Part shown: positions 1 to 9,124 of the stretch, piece after piece
How the letters are laid out: each line of letters begins with the position of its first letter
Numbering within the stretch: position 1 is the first letter of the stretch
NCBI GenBank assembly: GCA_964410965.1
Contig: CAYPIY010000002.1
Coordinates: 310,001-374,000 of the forward strand
Reading direction: 5' to 3'
Origin: JBBIRG01 sp964410965
GTDB taxonomy: Bacteria; CLD3; SB21; JBBIRG01
Length of the DNA: 64,000 nt
The notes under the pieces: model-generated
What the model was told of the DNA's origin: nothing
Databases searched by the model: none
The model's input: the letters and a program-made list of their open reading frames with translations, nothing else
Program-made: the position numbers and the translations under genes

Positions 1-684
1 ATGCCGGCCAGCATCACAGGTAAGGACCTCGCCCCGCGGGTTGCCGCAAAATTAAATGCCGGTTTGGCCACGGATGTAACAGCGATTGATATCCAGGGGG
101 ACACATTAAATATCAGCCGCCCTGTTTATGCCGGGAAGGTAATTCAAAAACTGAAACTCACTTCAGACATCAAAGTCATCACGCTCCGCCCCAATGTTTT
201 TAAAACCGAAGAAAAACTTGTGACCCCCGAGATCATCGCTTATCAGGCAGCGGTCGGACCCGTCAGAACTAAAGTGATTAAGAAATCATCCGGCGGATCC
301 AAAAAAACAGACTTGACCGAGTCGGATGTCATTGTCACAGGCGGCCGAGGCATGAAAGCAGCTGAAAACTGGGCATTGCTCACGGATCTGGCAGATACAC
401 TCGGAGCGGCCTACGGAGCCTCCCGCGCCGTAGTTGACGGAGGATGGCGACCTCACGACGAACAGGTCGGCCAAACAGGAAAGACGGTAAGCCCCAAATT
501 ATACTTTGCCGTTGGCATTTCAGGAGCGATCCAGCATGTCGCCGGTATGTCGAGTTCGAAATGCATCGTTGCCATTAACAGCGACCCTGAAGCTCCGATT
601 TTCAAAATCGCGGATTACGGAATCATCGGAGATGCGCTGGAGATCCTTCCGGCACTCACGGCTGAAATTAAAAAGATAAAATAA
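1..684 (+). CDS. etfA: Electron transfer flavoprotein alpha subunit, 3' part (5' end outside window)
   Basis: This is the C-terminal two thirds of EtfA, which with EtfB carries electrons from acyl-CoA and other dehydrogenases to the quinone pool. The last ~115 residues are the FAD-binding domain: GGRGM, a SRAVVDGGW stretch, [17 protein letters not shown] and NSDPEAPIF are all recognisable. The family is about 310-325 residues and only 227 are visible, so roughly 90 N-terminal residues lie upstream of the window. The ATG at base 1 falls in a stretch normally internal to EtfA, so it is not the true start. etfB would be expected just upstream. No strong terminator follows the stop codon. Confidence 0.95.
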   Translation: MPASITGKDLAPRVAAKLNAGLATDVTAIDIQGDTLNISRPVYAGKVIQKLKLTSDIKVITLRPNVFKTEEKLVTPEIIAYQAAVGPVRTKVIKKSSGGSKKTDLTESDVIVTGGRGMKAAENWALLTDLADTLGAAYGASRAVVDGGWRPHDEQVGQTGKTVSPKLYFAVGISGAIQHVAGMSSSKCIVAINSDPEAPIFKIADYGIIGDALEILPALTAEIKKIK

Positions 685-1043
685 CGGTATTCTGAAAAAA
701 AGTACGTGTAAACGTATCGGGAACATACAAAAACGGTTCACAGGATATTACCGGAAAACTCTGTTTCAAGTGATTTGAGGGATGATCGGAGTGAGATCCC
801 GGAAATACATGCAACCGCCGGCTTAACCGGTCTAAAATTACAGCAAATACATGTTGACAAATGTAATATAATTGATTATATTGAGTCTTTAATCTTCATT
901 AGTGTCGAATATTCATTTTACGCAATTCATCATAAACGGTTTATCGCTTCGCATTATGGCGAAAGCATTTGGAATTATAAATCCCGCAAAAGCAAGCATT
1001 TTTGCTTGATATCTTTCATTTTAATTTTTAACCGGAAAAACAC
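685..1043. other. Intergenic region between etfA and rho
   Basis: These 359 bases hold no convincing gene. A 120-codon open frame crosses the region but has no family resemblance and runs into rho out of frame. The visible contents are a sigma70-like promoter (annotated separately), a short stem GGGAT/ATCCC around 779-801, and a small hairpin AAGCAA/TTGCTT about 45 bases before the rho start. The leader from promoter to rho start is about 155 nt. That leaves room for autoregulatory control, which is known for rho in other bacteria but not shown here. Confidence 0.6.
854..882 (+). promoter_or_regulatory. Sigma70-like promoter of rho
   Basis: A perfect TTGACA (854-859) is followed after 17 bases by TATATT (877-882). 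The spacing and both hexamers are close to consensus. It points at rho, about 160 bases downstream. Confidence 0.65.
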
Positions 1044-2369
1044 ATGGCAGAAGAAGAAAAACAATTCATCGATGAGGAAATCGAAGAGGAAGATGAGGAA
1101 CTTGAGGATCTCTCTAGTTTCAACCTTGCAGACCTGAAAAATAAAAAATTGTCTGAACTCCTGGATATAGCGAAGGAACTCAATATTCCGGGCATGACCG
1201 GCATGAAAAAACAGGATATGATCTTCAAGATCCTTGAAGAGCAGACCAAACAGGATGGTTTTATTTTCAGTGAAGGTGTGCTGGAAATTCTGCCGGACGG
1301 CTATGGTTTTTTGCGGTCATCCAATTACAATTATCTTCCGAGTCCGGATGACATTTATATATCGCCCTCTCAGATCAAGAAATTCGGTCTTCGTACCGGA
1401 GATATAATCAGCGGACAGATCCGGCCTCCCAAAGAAAGCGAACGTTTTTTTGCCCTGCTCAGGGTCGCCGCGGTCAACTTTGAAAATCCTGATGTAGCCA
1501 AATCCAAACCGCTATTTGATAATCTCACGCCCCTTTATCCGCAGGAACGACTTAATCTCGAAGTCAAGGACCCTGCCAATTATTCGCTCAGGGTCATGAA
1601 TCTGCTCACGCCGATCGGTAAGGGACAGCGCGGACTGATCGTCTCTCCGCCTCGGGCCGGAAAAACGATTTTGCTGAAAAACATCGCCAATGCCATTACT
1701 GAAAATCATCCCGAAGTCAAGATGATCGTCCTGCTGATCGATGAGCGTCCTGAAGAAGTCACCGACATGGAACGATCGGTTAAAGCAGAAGTGCTGAGTT
1801 CCACATTTGACGAACCGCCCGACCGTCATGTCCAGGTTACCGACATTGTACTTGAAAAAGCCAAACGTATGGTCGAATGCGGAAATGATGTGGTGATTCT
1901 TCTCGACTCTATCACCCGTCTTGCGAGAGCATTCAACACCGTAGTACCGCACAGCGGCAAGATCCTTTCCGGGGGTGTGGACTCCAACGCGCTTCACCGT
2001 CCCAAACGGTTCTTCGGAGCCGCACGCAACATCGAGGAGGGCGGAAGCCTCACCATCATTGCTACCGCGCTGATCGACACCGGCAGCCGCATGGACGAAG
2101 TGATCTTCGAGGAATTCAAGGGCACGGGCAATATGGAAATTATTCTGGACCGCCGCCTGGCAGACCGCCGTGTGTTTCCGGCCATCGATATCAACCGTTC
2201 AGGCACACGTAAAGAAGAATTACTGCTTTCCCAGTTCGAACAGAACCGGGTATGGATCCTGAGAAAATTACTTAGCGATAAAACACCCGTCGAATCCATG
2301 GAAATGCTGCTGGAAAAAATGCGCGGCACACGAAATAACAAGCATTTTCTGGAATCGATGAACGGGTAA
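1044..2369 (+). CDS. rho: Transcription termination factor Rho
   Basis: Rho is the hexameric RNA-dependent ATPase that ends transcription. The 441 residues are full length. They start with a very acidic segment (residues 1-25, mostly Glu/Asp). A Rho N-terminal helical domain follows (~26-68), then the cold-shock-like RNA-binding domain ([12 protein letters not shown], ~80-150). The RecA-type ATPase carries the P-loop [10 protein letters not shown] (~residue 202), a Walker B segment ending [11 protein letters not shown], and the Q/R-loop stretch with [21 protein letters not shown]. The acidic N-terminus is an add-on that varies between phyla. The gene has its own promoter upstream and a strong terminator downstream, so it is probably monocistronic. 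Confidence 0.98.
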   Translation: MAEEEKQFIDEEIEEEDEELEDLSSFNLADLKNKKLSELLDIAKELNIPGMTGMKKQDMIFKILEEQTKQDGFIFSEGVLEILPDGYGFLRSSNYNYLPSPDDIYISPSQIKKFGLRTGDIISGQIRPPKESERFFALLRVAAVNFENPDVAKSKPLFDNLTPLYPQERLNLEVKDPANYSLRVMNLLTPIGKGQRGLIVSPPRAGKTILLKNIANAITENHPEVKMIVLLIDERPEEVTDMERSVKAEVLSSTFDEPPDRHVQVTDIVLEKAKRMVECGNDVVILLDSITRLARAFNTVVPHSGKILSGGVDSNALHRPKRFFGAARNIEEGGSLTIIATALIDTGSRMDEVIFEEFKGTGNMEIILDRRLADRRVFPAIDINRSGTRKEELLLSQFEQNRVWILRKLLSDKTPVESMEMLLEKMRGTRNNKHFLESMNG

Positions 2370-2385
2370 TATGAAATAACAAATA

Positions 2386-2423
2386 AAAAACTCCTTTGAA
2401 TCAGTATCAAAGGAGTTTTTTTA
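2386..2423. terminator. Bidirectional intrinsic terminator after rho
   Basis: A perfect 10-bp stem, ACTCCTTTGA (2390-2399) with TCAAAGGAGT (2407-2416), has a 7-nt loop, a T-run on the right and an A-run on the left. It can serve rho on the plus strand and the convergent oxoamine synthase gene on the minus strand. Confidence 0.9.
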
Positions 2424-2436
2424 TTTTGGGGGAGGT

Positions 2437-3690
2437 TTATTTTATTACACCGATACTCCGGCCTTCTTTTTCCAGAACAGTCAAAGCTTTGTCAAGGTCT
2501 TCTTTAGTATGTTTGGCGCCGATGGTACACCGCAGCCGTTCTTCACCCTTTGTTACGGCGGGATAAAGCATCGGAAGCATCAGAACGCCGCTTTCGAATA
2601 ATTTAGTCGACATATACAATGTCTTTTCCTGGTCGCGAATCATAATCGGAACGATAGGTGATTCGCTGTTTGCATAATCAAACCCAAGGCTCCTGAGCGC
2701 TGCCTTGAAATATTTGTCGTTCTCCCTGAGACGGGCAAGGTGTTCGGGTTCAGCCTGTATAATGTCAATGATTTTTGATACAGACGCAACAATCGAAACC
2801 GGAGCCGCCGCTGAAAATATAAGACTGCGGGCCTTATGCTTGATATGAGAGATTACATCACGCTGACCGGTAACAAATCCTCCGATGCAGCCCAGCGCCT
2901 TGCTGAACGTTCCCATTAACAGGTCAACATCCTTTTCAAGCCCGAAATGTTCCGGAGTTCCGCGTCCGGTTTTTCCGAGAACGCCTGTACCGTGCGCGTC
3001 ATCAACGGCGATTGCAGCGTCATATTTATCGGCGATACGTACAAAATCCGGCAGGCGGCAGATATCGCCGTCCATGCTGTATACACCCTCGACGATGATA
3101 ATGACTTTCTTGTCCTTTTCGGTATTGGTTTTGACAATATCCTCAAGACTGTCCGGATCGTTATGACGAAAATACCTGATTTGTCCGTCCGGCATTTTAC
3201 TTATACCGCGGGTCATTTGCGTCCCGACCGCAAGCGAACAGCCGTCGAGAATGCAGGCGTGACTTAACTTGTCAATCACTAAAACTATATCATCTTCGAT
3301 GGAATCATCCATTCGGACCAGCAACGACGATACCGTGCCAAGAAGAGTCTGATATCCGGTCGTAAAAACGATACAGGCTTCCTTGCCTTTCCATGCGGCG
3401 ATTTTCTCTTCCAGCCTGATATGCTCCACTGTCGTGCCGACCACATAACGGCTTCCGCAAAGTCCCGAGCCATACTGGTCAAACGCTTTCTTGGCGGTTT
3501 CAAGAACTCTCGGATCATGCGTCAGGCCGAGATAATCGTTGGATGAAAAATTAATAAGAGGGACGCCCTTGACGGTAATATAGGTACCGGTCTTTTCCAG
3601 CTCCGTAAAATAACTGTACAGACCTTTGGCTTTGTATTCATCCACATAGCGTGAAAGAGGTCGGCATTTATTGATCAGCCACTTACTCAT
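2437..3690 (-). CDS. Alpha-oxoamine synthase family PLP enzyme (KBL/BioF/SPT type)
   Basis: This fold-type I PLP enzyme belongs to the alpha-oxoamine synthase family, which condenses an amino acid with an acyl-CoA. The family includes 2-amino-3-ketobutyrate CoA ligase, 8-amino-7-oxononanoate synthase and serine palmitoyltransferase. Visible marks are [11 protein letters not shown] near residue 48, [24 protein letters not shown], the [11 protein letters not shown] block with the PLP-contacting Asp and His, and [12 protein letters not shown], whose Lys (~263) should bind PLP. At 417 residues it is slightly longer than typical KBL or BioF. The ATG start has a GGAG ribosome-binding site. No neighbour belongs to biotin, threonine or sphingolipid metabolism, so the substrate cannot be assigned. 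Serine palmitoyltransferase is a real option in the FCB group. Confidence 0.9.
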   Translation of the reverse strand: MSKWLINKCRPLSRYVDEYKAKGLYSYFTELEKTGTYITVKGVPLINFSSNDYLGLTHDPRVLETAKKAFDQYGSGLCGSRYVVGTTVEHIRLEEKIAAWKGKEACIVFTTGYQTLLGTVSSLLVRMDDSIEDDIVLVIDKLSHACILDGCSLAVGTQMTRGISKMPDGQIRYFRHNDPDSLEDIVKTNTEKDKKVIIIVEGVYSMDGDICRLPDFVRIADKYDAAIAVDDAHGTGVLGKTGRGTPEHFGLEKDVDLLMGTFSKALGCIGGFVTGQRDVISHIKHKARSLIFSAAAPVSIVASVSKIIDIIQAEPEHLARLRENDKYFKAALRSLGFDYANSESPIVPIMIRDQEKTLYMSTKLFESGVLMLPMLYPAVTKGEERLRCTIGAKHTKEDLDKALTVLEKEGRSIGVIK

Positions 3691-3808
3691 GTAAGACTCC
3701 AGTTAATATGCATTTTCATATCATCTTTATTAAGGTACGGATGATAGTGTTTTTTCGTCTGAAAGTAAAGGAATATATTTTTCAGAAAAAAATAACGAGT
3801 TGGTTTTT

Positions 3809-4810
3809 TTATACAGAGCTTTTAATGAATCCGACTTCCATCTTACGGTGATTATATATTATCACCGGATCATATTTTTTCAATGCCCGGATCTGTTCTC
3901 CGGAAAGAAGGTTAAACTTCTTCATTAATGAAATGATGACCGGGTACAATGCCCGGAAATTCCCATCAGAAATTTTCACGGTAATTCCGAATGCCTTTTG
4001 CCCGTTCAGTCTTGGCACCGCGATGCATTCGATTCCCTCGGCCCCGATTTTTGCGGTTACCGGACTGTTTTGCATGAGATCCGTGTCAAATCGCTCATCA
4101 CCGGCGACCATATAAGGATTGTCATGCATCACCCGGAATGCGGTTGCAAGAGCAGCTGTCTTCCCGGCCCCCAGCAGAGCGTATAAAAAAGCCATTTCCC
4201 GTACTTTCATGACAAACACGGGAGCGCTGCAACCGTCTGTGCCTGACTTTATTCTGCGTACGAGCATTTTTTCAATCAACGAATGAATCTGTTTCTGAAG
4301 CGGATGATTAAAATCAAGATAGGTTTCAAGCGGCAGATTGTGAAAAACGCAATAAGCCAGCATTCCGCCGTGTTTTCCGGAACAATTGTTATACAACTGG
4401 TTGAGCGGAACATGGCGGGATAACATGGATTCCGCCGTGGGGACATGCATCGGCCAGTGAGATCCGCAGCCCAGATATCGTTCATCCAATCCTGTTTTCC
4501 GCAATATGGAAGAGGCGGTCTTTATGTGAACCTCTTCTGCGTTATGCGATGCACACATCAGGGCCAGTTCTTCGTCGGTAAATTTAAAGCGCTCAACCGC
4601 TCCGCTCTCCAGCAACGGAATGACCTGAAATGGTTTGGCAGCGGAACGGATATAAAATTCTGAATTCGTGTCACCTGTTGAAAAAAGTTCATTTCCATCC
4701 TCATCAACAACGGCGACAACGCCCAAATGTACACTCTCCAGCAAAGGGTCGGTAAGCTTACCGTTAATGTTTTTTCCCCGGTAAACTTCCGTCAGGATTT
4801 CAAATTGCAC
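3809..4810 (-). CDS. Asparaginase II family protein (Rhizobium ReAV type)
   Basis: The 333-residue protein belongs to the asparaginase II family (Pfam Asparaginase_II), which is unrelated to the E. coli AnsA/AnsB fold and hydrolyses L-asparagine to aspartate and ammonia. The serine-lysine pair in RSAAKPFQ (S56, K59) is present. So are ASHN, NNCSGKHGGM (Cys and Lys) and the later GTDGCSAP Cys, which correspond to the zinc-binding residues described for the Rhizobium etli enzyme. Activity is therefore plausible. Translation probably starts at a GTG with no obvious Shine-Dalgarno sequence. It begins only 7 bases after the stop of the PdxJ-like gene, so the two genes are co-transcribed and perhaps translationally coupled. 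Confidence 0.9.
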   Translation of the reverse strand: MQFEILTEVYRGKNINGKLTDPLLESVHLGVVAVVDEDGNELFSTGDTNSEFYIRSAAKPFQVIPLLESGAVERFKFTDEELALMCASHNAEEVHIKTASSILRKTGLDERYLGCGSHWPMHVPTAESMLSRHVPLNQLYNNCSGKHGGMLAYCVFHNLPLETYLDFNHPLQKQIHSLIEKMLVRRIKSGTDGCSAPVFVMKVREMAFLYALLGAGKTAALATAFRVMHDNPYMVAGDERFDTDLMQNSPVTAKIGAEGIECIAVPRLNGQKAFGITVKISDGNFRALYPVIISLMKKFNLLSGEQIRALKKYDPVIIYNHRKMEVGFIKSSV

Positions 4811-4817
4811 GGGATTG

Positions 4818-5528
4818 CTATTGTTTCTGAAGTTCTGTAATAAAGTCTTTTACAGCCTGATGGACTCCGACGAACAGGCTCCGGTTAAACAACGGGTGTC
4901 CTGTATTGATTTCCTCGATTTCGTTGATCATCCGTAAACCGCGGAGATGGGTGCAGTCCGGATCGCCTCCCGCCATGACCGAAAGATTAAATTTTACCGC
5001 AGACATGGACATCACTTTTAGGTTCTCTAATTCCTGTTCCATGGTGGTCAAATTGTCGGCGAGGATGAAACGCCGGGCATTCAGTTCGATATAATCCATA
5101 TGAAGCCGGACGGCGGCTTTGAGCTGTTCGGCGTCAGGATCAATAAGCGCGTTTACAATGATTCCTTTTTGCCTGAGCGCGTGAATCTGGCCCAGCAGAA
5201 ACTCTTCCTGCCTGGTCAAATCGATACTTTCAGCGTTCTGCTCATGAAGCCGGATAAATGTCACCATGCTTGCATGGCTTTTGATTGCCGTTTGGATCGT
5301 TTTCTCGCCTGGAACAATCCGCAGGTTAAAATGAGTGTGGATGCAGTGGTGCAAAACGGAAAGGTCTCGTTCCACAAGGTCCGAACTCTCACCCCGCAAC
5401 GTATACACAATGCTGTCAACACCCGCCATTTCAAGAACAGCGATCACCTGCAAGGGATCGGGCATGATGGTTCCGCTCCAGCTTCTTAATCTCAGGATGC
5501 AGTCTAAATCAACTCCTAAGCGTTTCAA
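4818..5528 (-). CDS. PdxJ-like TIM-barrel protein with all catalytic residues replaced
   Basis: Over its whole 236-residue length this protein follows pyridoxine 5'-phosphate synthase PdxJ. Matching segments include LGVDLD, MPDPLQVIAVLEMAGVDSI, RDLSVLHHCI, ALIDPDAEQLKAAVRL, YIELN and NTGHPLFNRSLFVGVHQAV. By eye alignment to E. coli PdxJ, the catalytic His45 is Thr43, Glu72 is Arg70 and His193 is Gly. The substrate-binding positions Asn9, His12, Arg20 and His52 are Asp, Cys, Ser and Asp. It therefore should not make pyridoxine phosphate by the known mechanism. The start is TTG after GGAGAG. The asparaginase gene follows in the same operon. It may be a repurposed enzyme or a binding protein; the function is unknown. 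Confidence 0.85.
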   Translation of the reverse strand: MKRLGVDLDCILRLRSWSGTIMPDPLQVIAVLEMAGVDSIVYTLRGESSDLVERDLSVLHHCIHTHFNLRIVPGEKTIQTAIKSHASMVTFIRLHEQNAESIDLTRQEEFLLGQIHALRQKGIIVNALIDPDAEQLKAAVRLHMDYIELNARRFILADNLTTMEQELENLKVMSMSAVKFNLSVMAGGDPDCTHLRGLRMINEIEEINTGHPLFNRSLFVGVHQAVKDFITELQKQ

Positions 5529-5642
5529 TGTTCTCTCCGTATTAATTGAACATAAGGAGAGTTTCGTGAATTTTTATCAAAAATACAACACTAAACCTTC
5601 CTGCCGGGGAAACCTCAGCCATTGCTTTTCGGCATATTTAAT

Positions 5643-5671
5643 TTGATTTTAATGATCCGTTTTTATAGATT
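5643..5671 (+). promoter_or_regulatory. Possible promoter of the EF-G-like gene
   Basis: TTGATT (5643-5648) and TAGATT (5666-5671) are separated by 17 bases in the AT-rich spacer between the divergent PdxJ-like and EF-G-like genes. The match to consensus is moderate. Confidence 0.35.
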
Positions 5672-5726
5672 ACGCAGATTTTTACTGAAATGTATCATTT
5701 AACCCAGACCTACGGGAGACGGACCC

Positions 5727-7829
5727 ATGAAAACCTATACGCCTGATAAAATTCGGAACCTCTGCTTGGCGGCCCACGGCGGCACAGGAAAAACAACTAT
5801 CTCTGAATCCATGCTATATGTGACCGGAACCAAAAAACGTTACGGAAACGTGACGGACGGAACGACCTCAAGCGATTACAACCCGGATGAAATCGAACGC
5901 AAGATATCCATCAACACCTCTTTACTGCATTGCGACTGGAAAGGAACAAAAGTCAACATTCTTGACACACCCGGTTACGCCGATTTCCGTGGTGAAGTGG
6001 TATGTGCGATGAGCGTAGCGGATCTCGTGATTATCCCTGTGCAGGCCAGCCCTTCTCTCGAAGTCGGCACCGAAGCCGCCTGGAATTTCGCCATGGAAAA
6101 CCGGATTCCTGTTGTTTTCGTGGTCAACGGGCTTGACAAGGAAAACGCGGAGTATGACAAGACTGTGCAGATGCTGAAAGACCGTTTCTCTCACGAACAT
6201 CATGTGATCGATTTTACATATCCGGTAGGAATCGGAAAAACCGATTTCTGCCAGATCGCCGACGTCCCGCGTCAAAAAATGCTCAAATTCTCGACCGATA
6301 AATCCGGTAATTTCGAAACGACCGACCTTCCGGGCGACCTCCGGGATAAAGTGACCAAAATGTACGAGGCGCTTGTCGAAAATGCGGCTGAAAGCGATGA
6401 CGCGTTCATGGAGCATTTTTTTGAATCGGGCACGTTATCCGAAGATGAATTCAATGTGGGTCTCCGCAAAGGTGTGATCAACGGAAAAATAGTTCCGATT
6501 TTCGCTACCGCGGCCCTGAATTCCATCGGCATAAAACACCTGCTTGATTTTATTTGCCAATACGGACCTTCTCCGCTGGATGTTCCCGCTAAAACAGCGT
6601 CCAACAAAACCGGAGCTGAAGTCAAAATCGCTTGCAAAGCCGAAGATCCGTTCTCGGCTTTTGTATTCAAAACCATCAGTGAAATGCATGTCGGCGAATT
6701 GTCATTGTTCCGTGTGTATTCCGGCACGGTAAAGACAGGCGATGATGTGATGAATACTTCCAAAAACCTTATTGAGCGTATCGGACAGGTGTTTTTATTG
6801 AACGGAAAAGAACGTGTAGACGTAGGCACCGTTTCAGCCGGGGACATTGCGGCTCTGGTTAAATTACGCGACACCCATACGAATAACACTCTGTGCGAAA
6901 AAAACCTGAACGTTGTGTTTCCAAAATCGAAGATTCCGGAACCGATTATCACCTTCGCGATCGTGCCGAAAGGAAAGACCGACGAAACAAAAATCAGTAC
7001 GGGTCTTCATACCCTTCATGAGGAAGACCCCTCATTTGTGTATACCTATGATACCGAAACTCTCCAGAGTATTGTAAGCGGACAAGGAGAAATGCATCTG
7101 AATATCGTCACTAAGCGCCTGAAAGACCGTTTCGGAGTTGATGTTGAACTGATCGACGCCCGCATTCCATACAAAGAAACCATAAAGAGCATCGCTAAAG
7201 ATTCCGAATATAAACACAAAAAACAATCCGGAGGACGCGGTCAGTACGGCCACGTGCATTTGAGAATTGAACCCAAACCCAGGGGAACAGGTTTCGAGTT
7301 TGCAGACGAAATCGTCGGAGGTGTGGTTCCGGGACGTTTCATCCCCGCTGTTGAAAAAGGTGTCGCGGACGCCATGACCTCAGGAGTGATTGCCGGATAC
7401 ACGGTTGTCGACGTGAAAGTCACATTGTTTGATGGTACATACCATGACGTCGATTCCGATGAATTATCGTTTAAATTAGCTTCATCTCAGGCATTCCGGA
7501 AAGGGTTCAAGGAGGCCAAACCGATTATTCTTGAGCCGATTTATATTCTGGAAGTTCGCATCCCGGAAGAATATCTAGGCGCGATTATGGGTGATATTTC
7601 GGGCCGCCGTGGCCAGATTCAGGGCATGGAAGCCGATGGTCTTTTCCAGGTCGTTAAAGCGTCTATTCCTCTGGCTGAAATTCAAAAATACGCAACAACC
7701 CTGCGCTCTATGACCAGCGGCCGCGGAGCTTTTTCCAAGAAATTCTCTCATTATGCTGAACTTCCCGCTGAGCAGGCGCAGAAAATCATTCAGGAATATG
7801 AAGAGAAAAAAGCTGCGGGTGAGAAGTAA
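5727..7829 (+). CDS. EF-G-like translational GTPase (EF-G II subfamily)
   Basis: This 700-residue protein has the five-domain layout of elongation factor G but belongs to the EF-G-like subfamily. It has GTTSSDYNPDE in place of the canonical switch I. The P-loop AHGGTGKTT lies at residues 16-24 and G3 is DTPGYAD. The G4 base-recognition motif is NGLD (residues 134-137) rather than NKxD, so the guanine-contacting Lys is missing. Domain IV is well kept (GGRGQYGHVHLRIEP, GGVVPGRFIPAVEKGV). The C-terminal domain V carries EEYLGAIMGDISGRRGQI. The canonical fusA would normally sit with rpsL/rpsG elsewhere. The ATG is preceded by GGGAG. A role in translocation, ribosome recycling or stress is possible. 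Confidence 0.9.
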   Translation: MKTYTPDKIRNLCLAAHGGTGKTTISESMLYVTGTKKRYGNVTDGTTSSDYNPDEIERKISINTSLLHCDWKGTKVNILDTPGYADFRGEVVCAMSVADLVIIPVQASPSLEVGTEAAWNFAMENRIPVVFVVNGLDKENAEYDKTVQMLKDRFSHEHHVIDFTYPVGIGKTDFCQIADVPRQKMLKFSTDKSGNFETTDLPGDLRDKVTKMYEALVENAAESDDAFMEHFFESGTLSEDEFNVGLRKGVINGKIVPIFATAALNSIGIKHLLDFICQYGPSPLDVPAKTASNKTGAEVKIACKAEDPFSAFVFKTISEMHVGELSLFRVYSGTVKTGDDVMNTSKNLIERIGQVFLLNGKERVDVGTVSAGDIAALVKLRDTHTNNTLCEKNLNVVFPKSKIPEPIITFAIVPKGKTDETKISTGLHTLHEEDPSFVYTYDTETLQSIVSGQGEMHLNIVTKRLKDRFGVDVELIDARIPYKETIKSIAKDSEYKHKKQSGGRGQYGHVHLRIEPKPRGTGFEFADEIVGGVVPGRFIPAVEKGVADAMTSGVIAGYTVVDVKVTLFDGTYHDVDSDELSFKLASSQAFRKGFKEAKPIILEPIYILEVRIPEEYLGAIMGDISGRRGQIQGMEADGLFQVVKASIPLAEIQKYATTLRSMTSGRGAFSKKFSHYAELPAEQAQKIIQEYEEKKAAGEK

Positions 7830-7963
7830 TTTTTTTACAGCAGCAAAAGCAACAAAAATCAATTTTTCAGTTGGGCAACTTTTGAACGTGTCCAACAAGT
7901 ATTAATACGGAATATATTTTATAGCGATACGATTTTATCGCCATGTTCACTAAAGGCCTCCGG

Positions 7964-9088
7964 ATGGATTCTACATTGCCAAACATTCAGGTTCCCGTTG
8001 TTCGGTATTATGTTGCCCGCCTGAAAACCGACATTCCTTTTAACCAGGGATTATGCCGTGAAATTGTTCTTGTACTGGGTCAAACTGAATTCGCGCAGCT
8101 CGTGATCAAACGCCTATCGAACGAATCGGCCGGAACACAGCCGTTAATGGAATGGCTGCAATGGCAGGAGGAAATCCCGGTTGAAGATTTCGAAATGACC
8201 CACGATAGCACAACCGCCTTTAATGATCAAACCAGAGTAGAAGTAATATCTCTTAAATTTAAATCCGCGGATGAAACCAAAGCGATTGATTTATCACCGA
8301 CGCTAATTGATCTTTTTGAGGTTCTTTATTTGTTTTTTACGGGTGCAATCCTGCCCGGCATACAGCTTTTGGATTATCTTCTGGACAGCGATATATCATC
8401 TGTATTCCCTGTCCGAGAAATGCTGCAGCGTTCATTGCCTGAAGACCTGAAAATCAATATTCTGGCGGAGTCCCAGCTTATGTCCGATCCCGGTTTGAAA
8501 GATGATTTTATCCATATGAACCTTGTCTGGTTTCTCGGTAAAACAGATATGGCCGGCATTGACGGTTATCTAAAGGATATGATCGAAGCCCAGGATTCCG
8601 ATGAAGAGGATACCCTGCCATTTCTGAAAAAGGATTACAATGAAAAGGAACATTATCCGGTTTCTTCTACCCAGCCCAAACTTCTTCCGGAATCTAATCA
8701 GCCGTCACTCACCGAAGCCGAACAGAGCATTAAATCAAATTTCGAAAAGGAATTGAAGGAATTCTACAGAAATCATGAATATTTTTACACCCGGGTTACA
8801 GATGTTTCACAGAATCTTCTTGAACCGGCGCCTGAATTGCAGGTAGGCAATATTGTTTTTCTTTCTACCGTCACTTCGAAATCCGACAGTTCGCTATCGC
8901 TTGTTGTCCGGAAAAAGGATAAAAAAATCGTTGGGTATATAAAATCTGAATTATCAGAAATTCTTCTTGATAACGTCCAGAAAGGCTATCATTATTCAGC
9001 GCTGGTGACAAACATCCTGTCGGACGAATTTGATTCCGACAACAGAATTCACCTGTTGATAAAACGTCTGGATTTTCAGTTTAATTGA
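7964..9088 (+). CDS. Uncharacterised protein with possible C-terminal HIRAN-like domain
   Basis: I do not recognise a named family for this 374-residue soluble protein. The N-terminal ~230 residues are acidic and helical, with no clear motif. A charged linker (~220-270) follows. The C-terminal ~90 residues (VGNIVFL..., LVVRKKDKKIVGYIKSEL, then a basic end) have the pattern of a HIRAN-type small beta domain, in which a value-and-name stretch is followed by IGYI. That reading is tentative. I chose the ATG at 7964 because AAAGG lies 7 bases before it; an in-frame ATG at 7943 has no such site. The glutaminase gene follows after 36 bases on the same strand. Confidence 0.7.
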   Translation: MDSTLPNIQVPVVRYYVARLKTDIPFNQGLCREIVLVLGQTEFAQLVIKRLSNESAGTQPLMEWLQWQEEIPVEDFEMTHDSTTAFNDQTRVEVISLKFKSADETKAIDLSPTLIDLFEVLYLFFTGAILPGIQLLDYLLDSDISSVFPVREMLQRSLPEDLKINILAESQLMSDPGLKDDFIHMNLVWFLGKTDMAGIDGYLKDMIEAQDSDEEDTLPFLKKDYNEKEHYPVSSTQPKLLPESNQPSLTEAEQSIKSNFEKELKEFYRNHEYFYTRVTDVSQNLLEPAPELQVGNIVFLSTVTSKSDSSLSLVVRKKDKKIVGYIKSELSEILLDNVQKGYHYSALVTNILSDEFDSDNRIHLLIKRLDFQFN

Positions 9089-9124
9089 CCTTTTCTCCTG
9101 TCTCGTATTTGTTGAAATGATTTC

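Noticed and set aside
775..1137. 120-codon plus-strand open frame before rho
   Set aside because: It overlaps the rho promoter and the start of rho out of frame, has no family resemblance and no ribosome-binding site.
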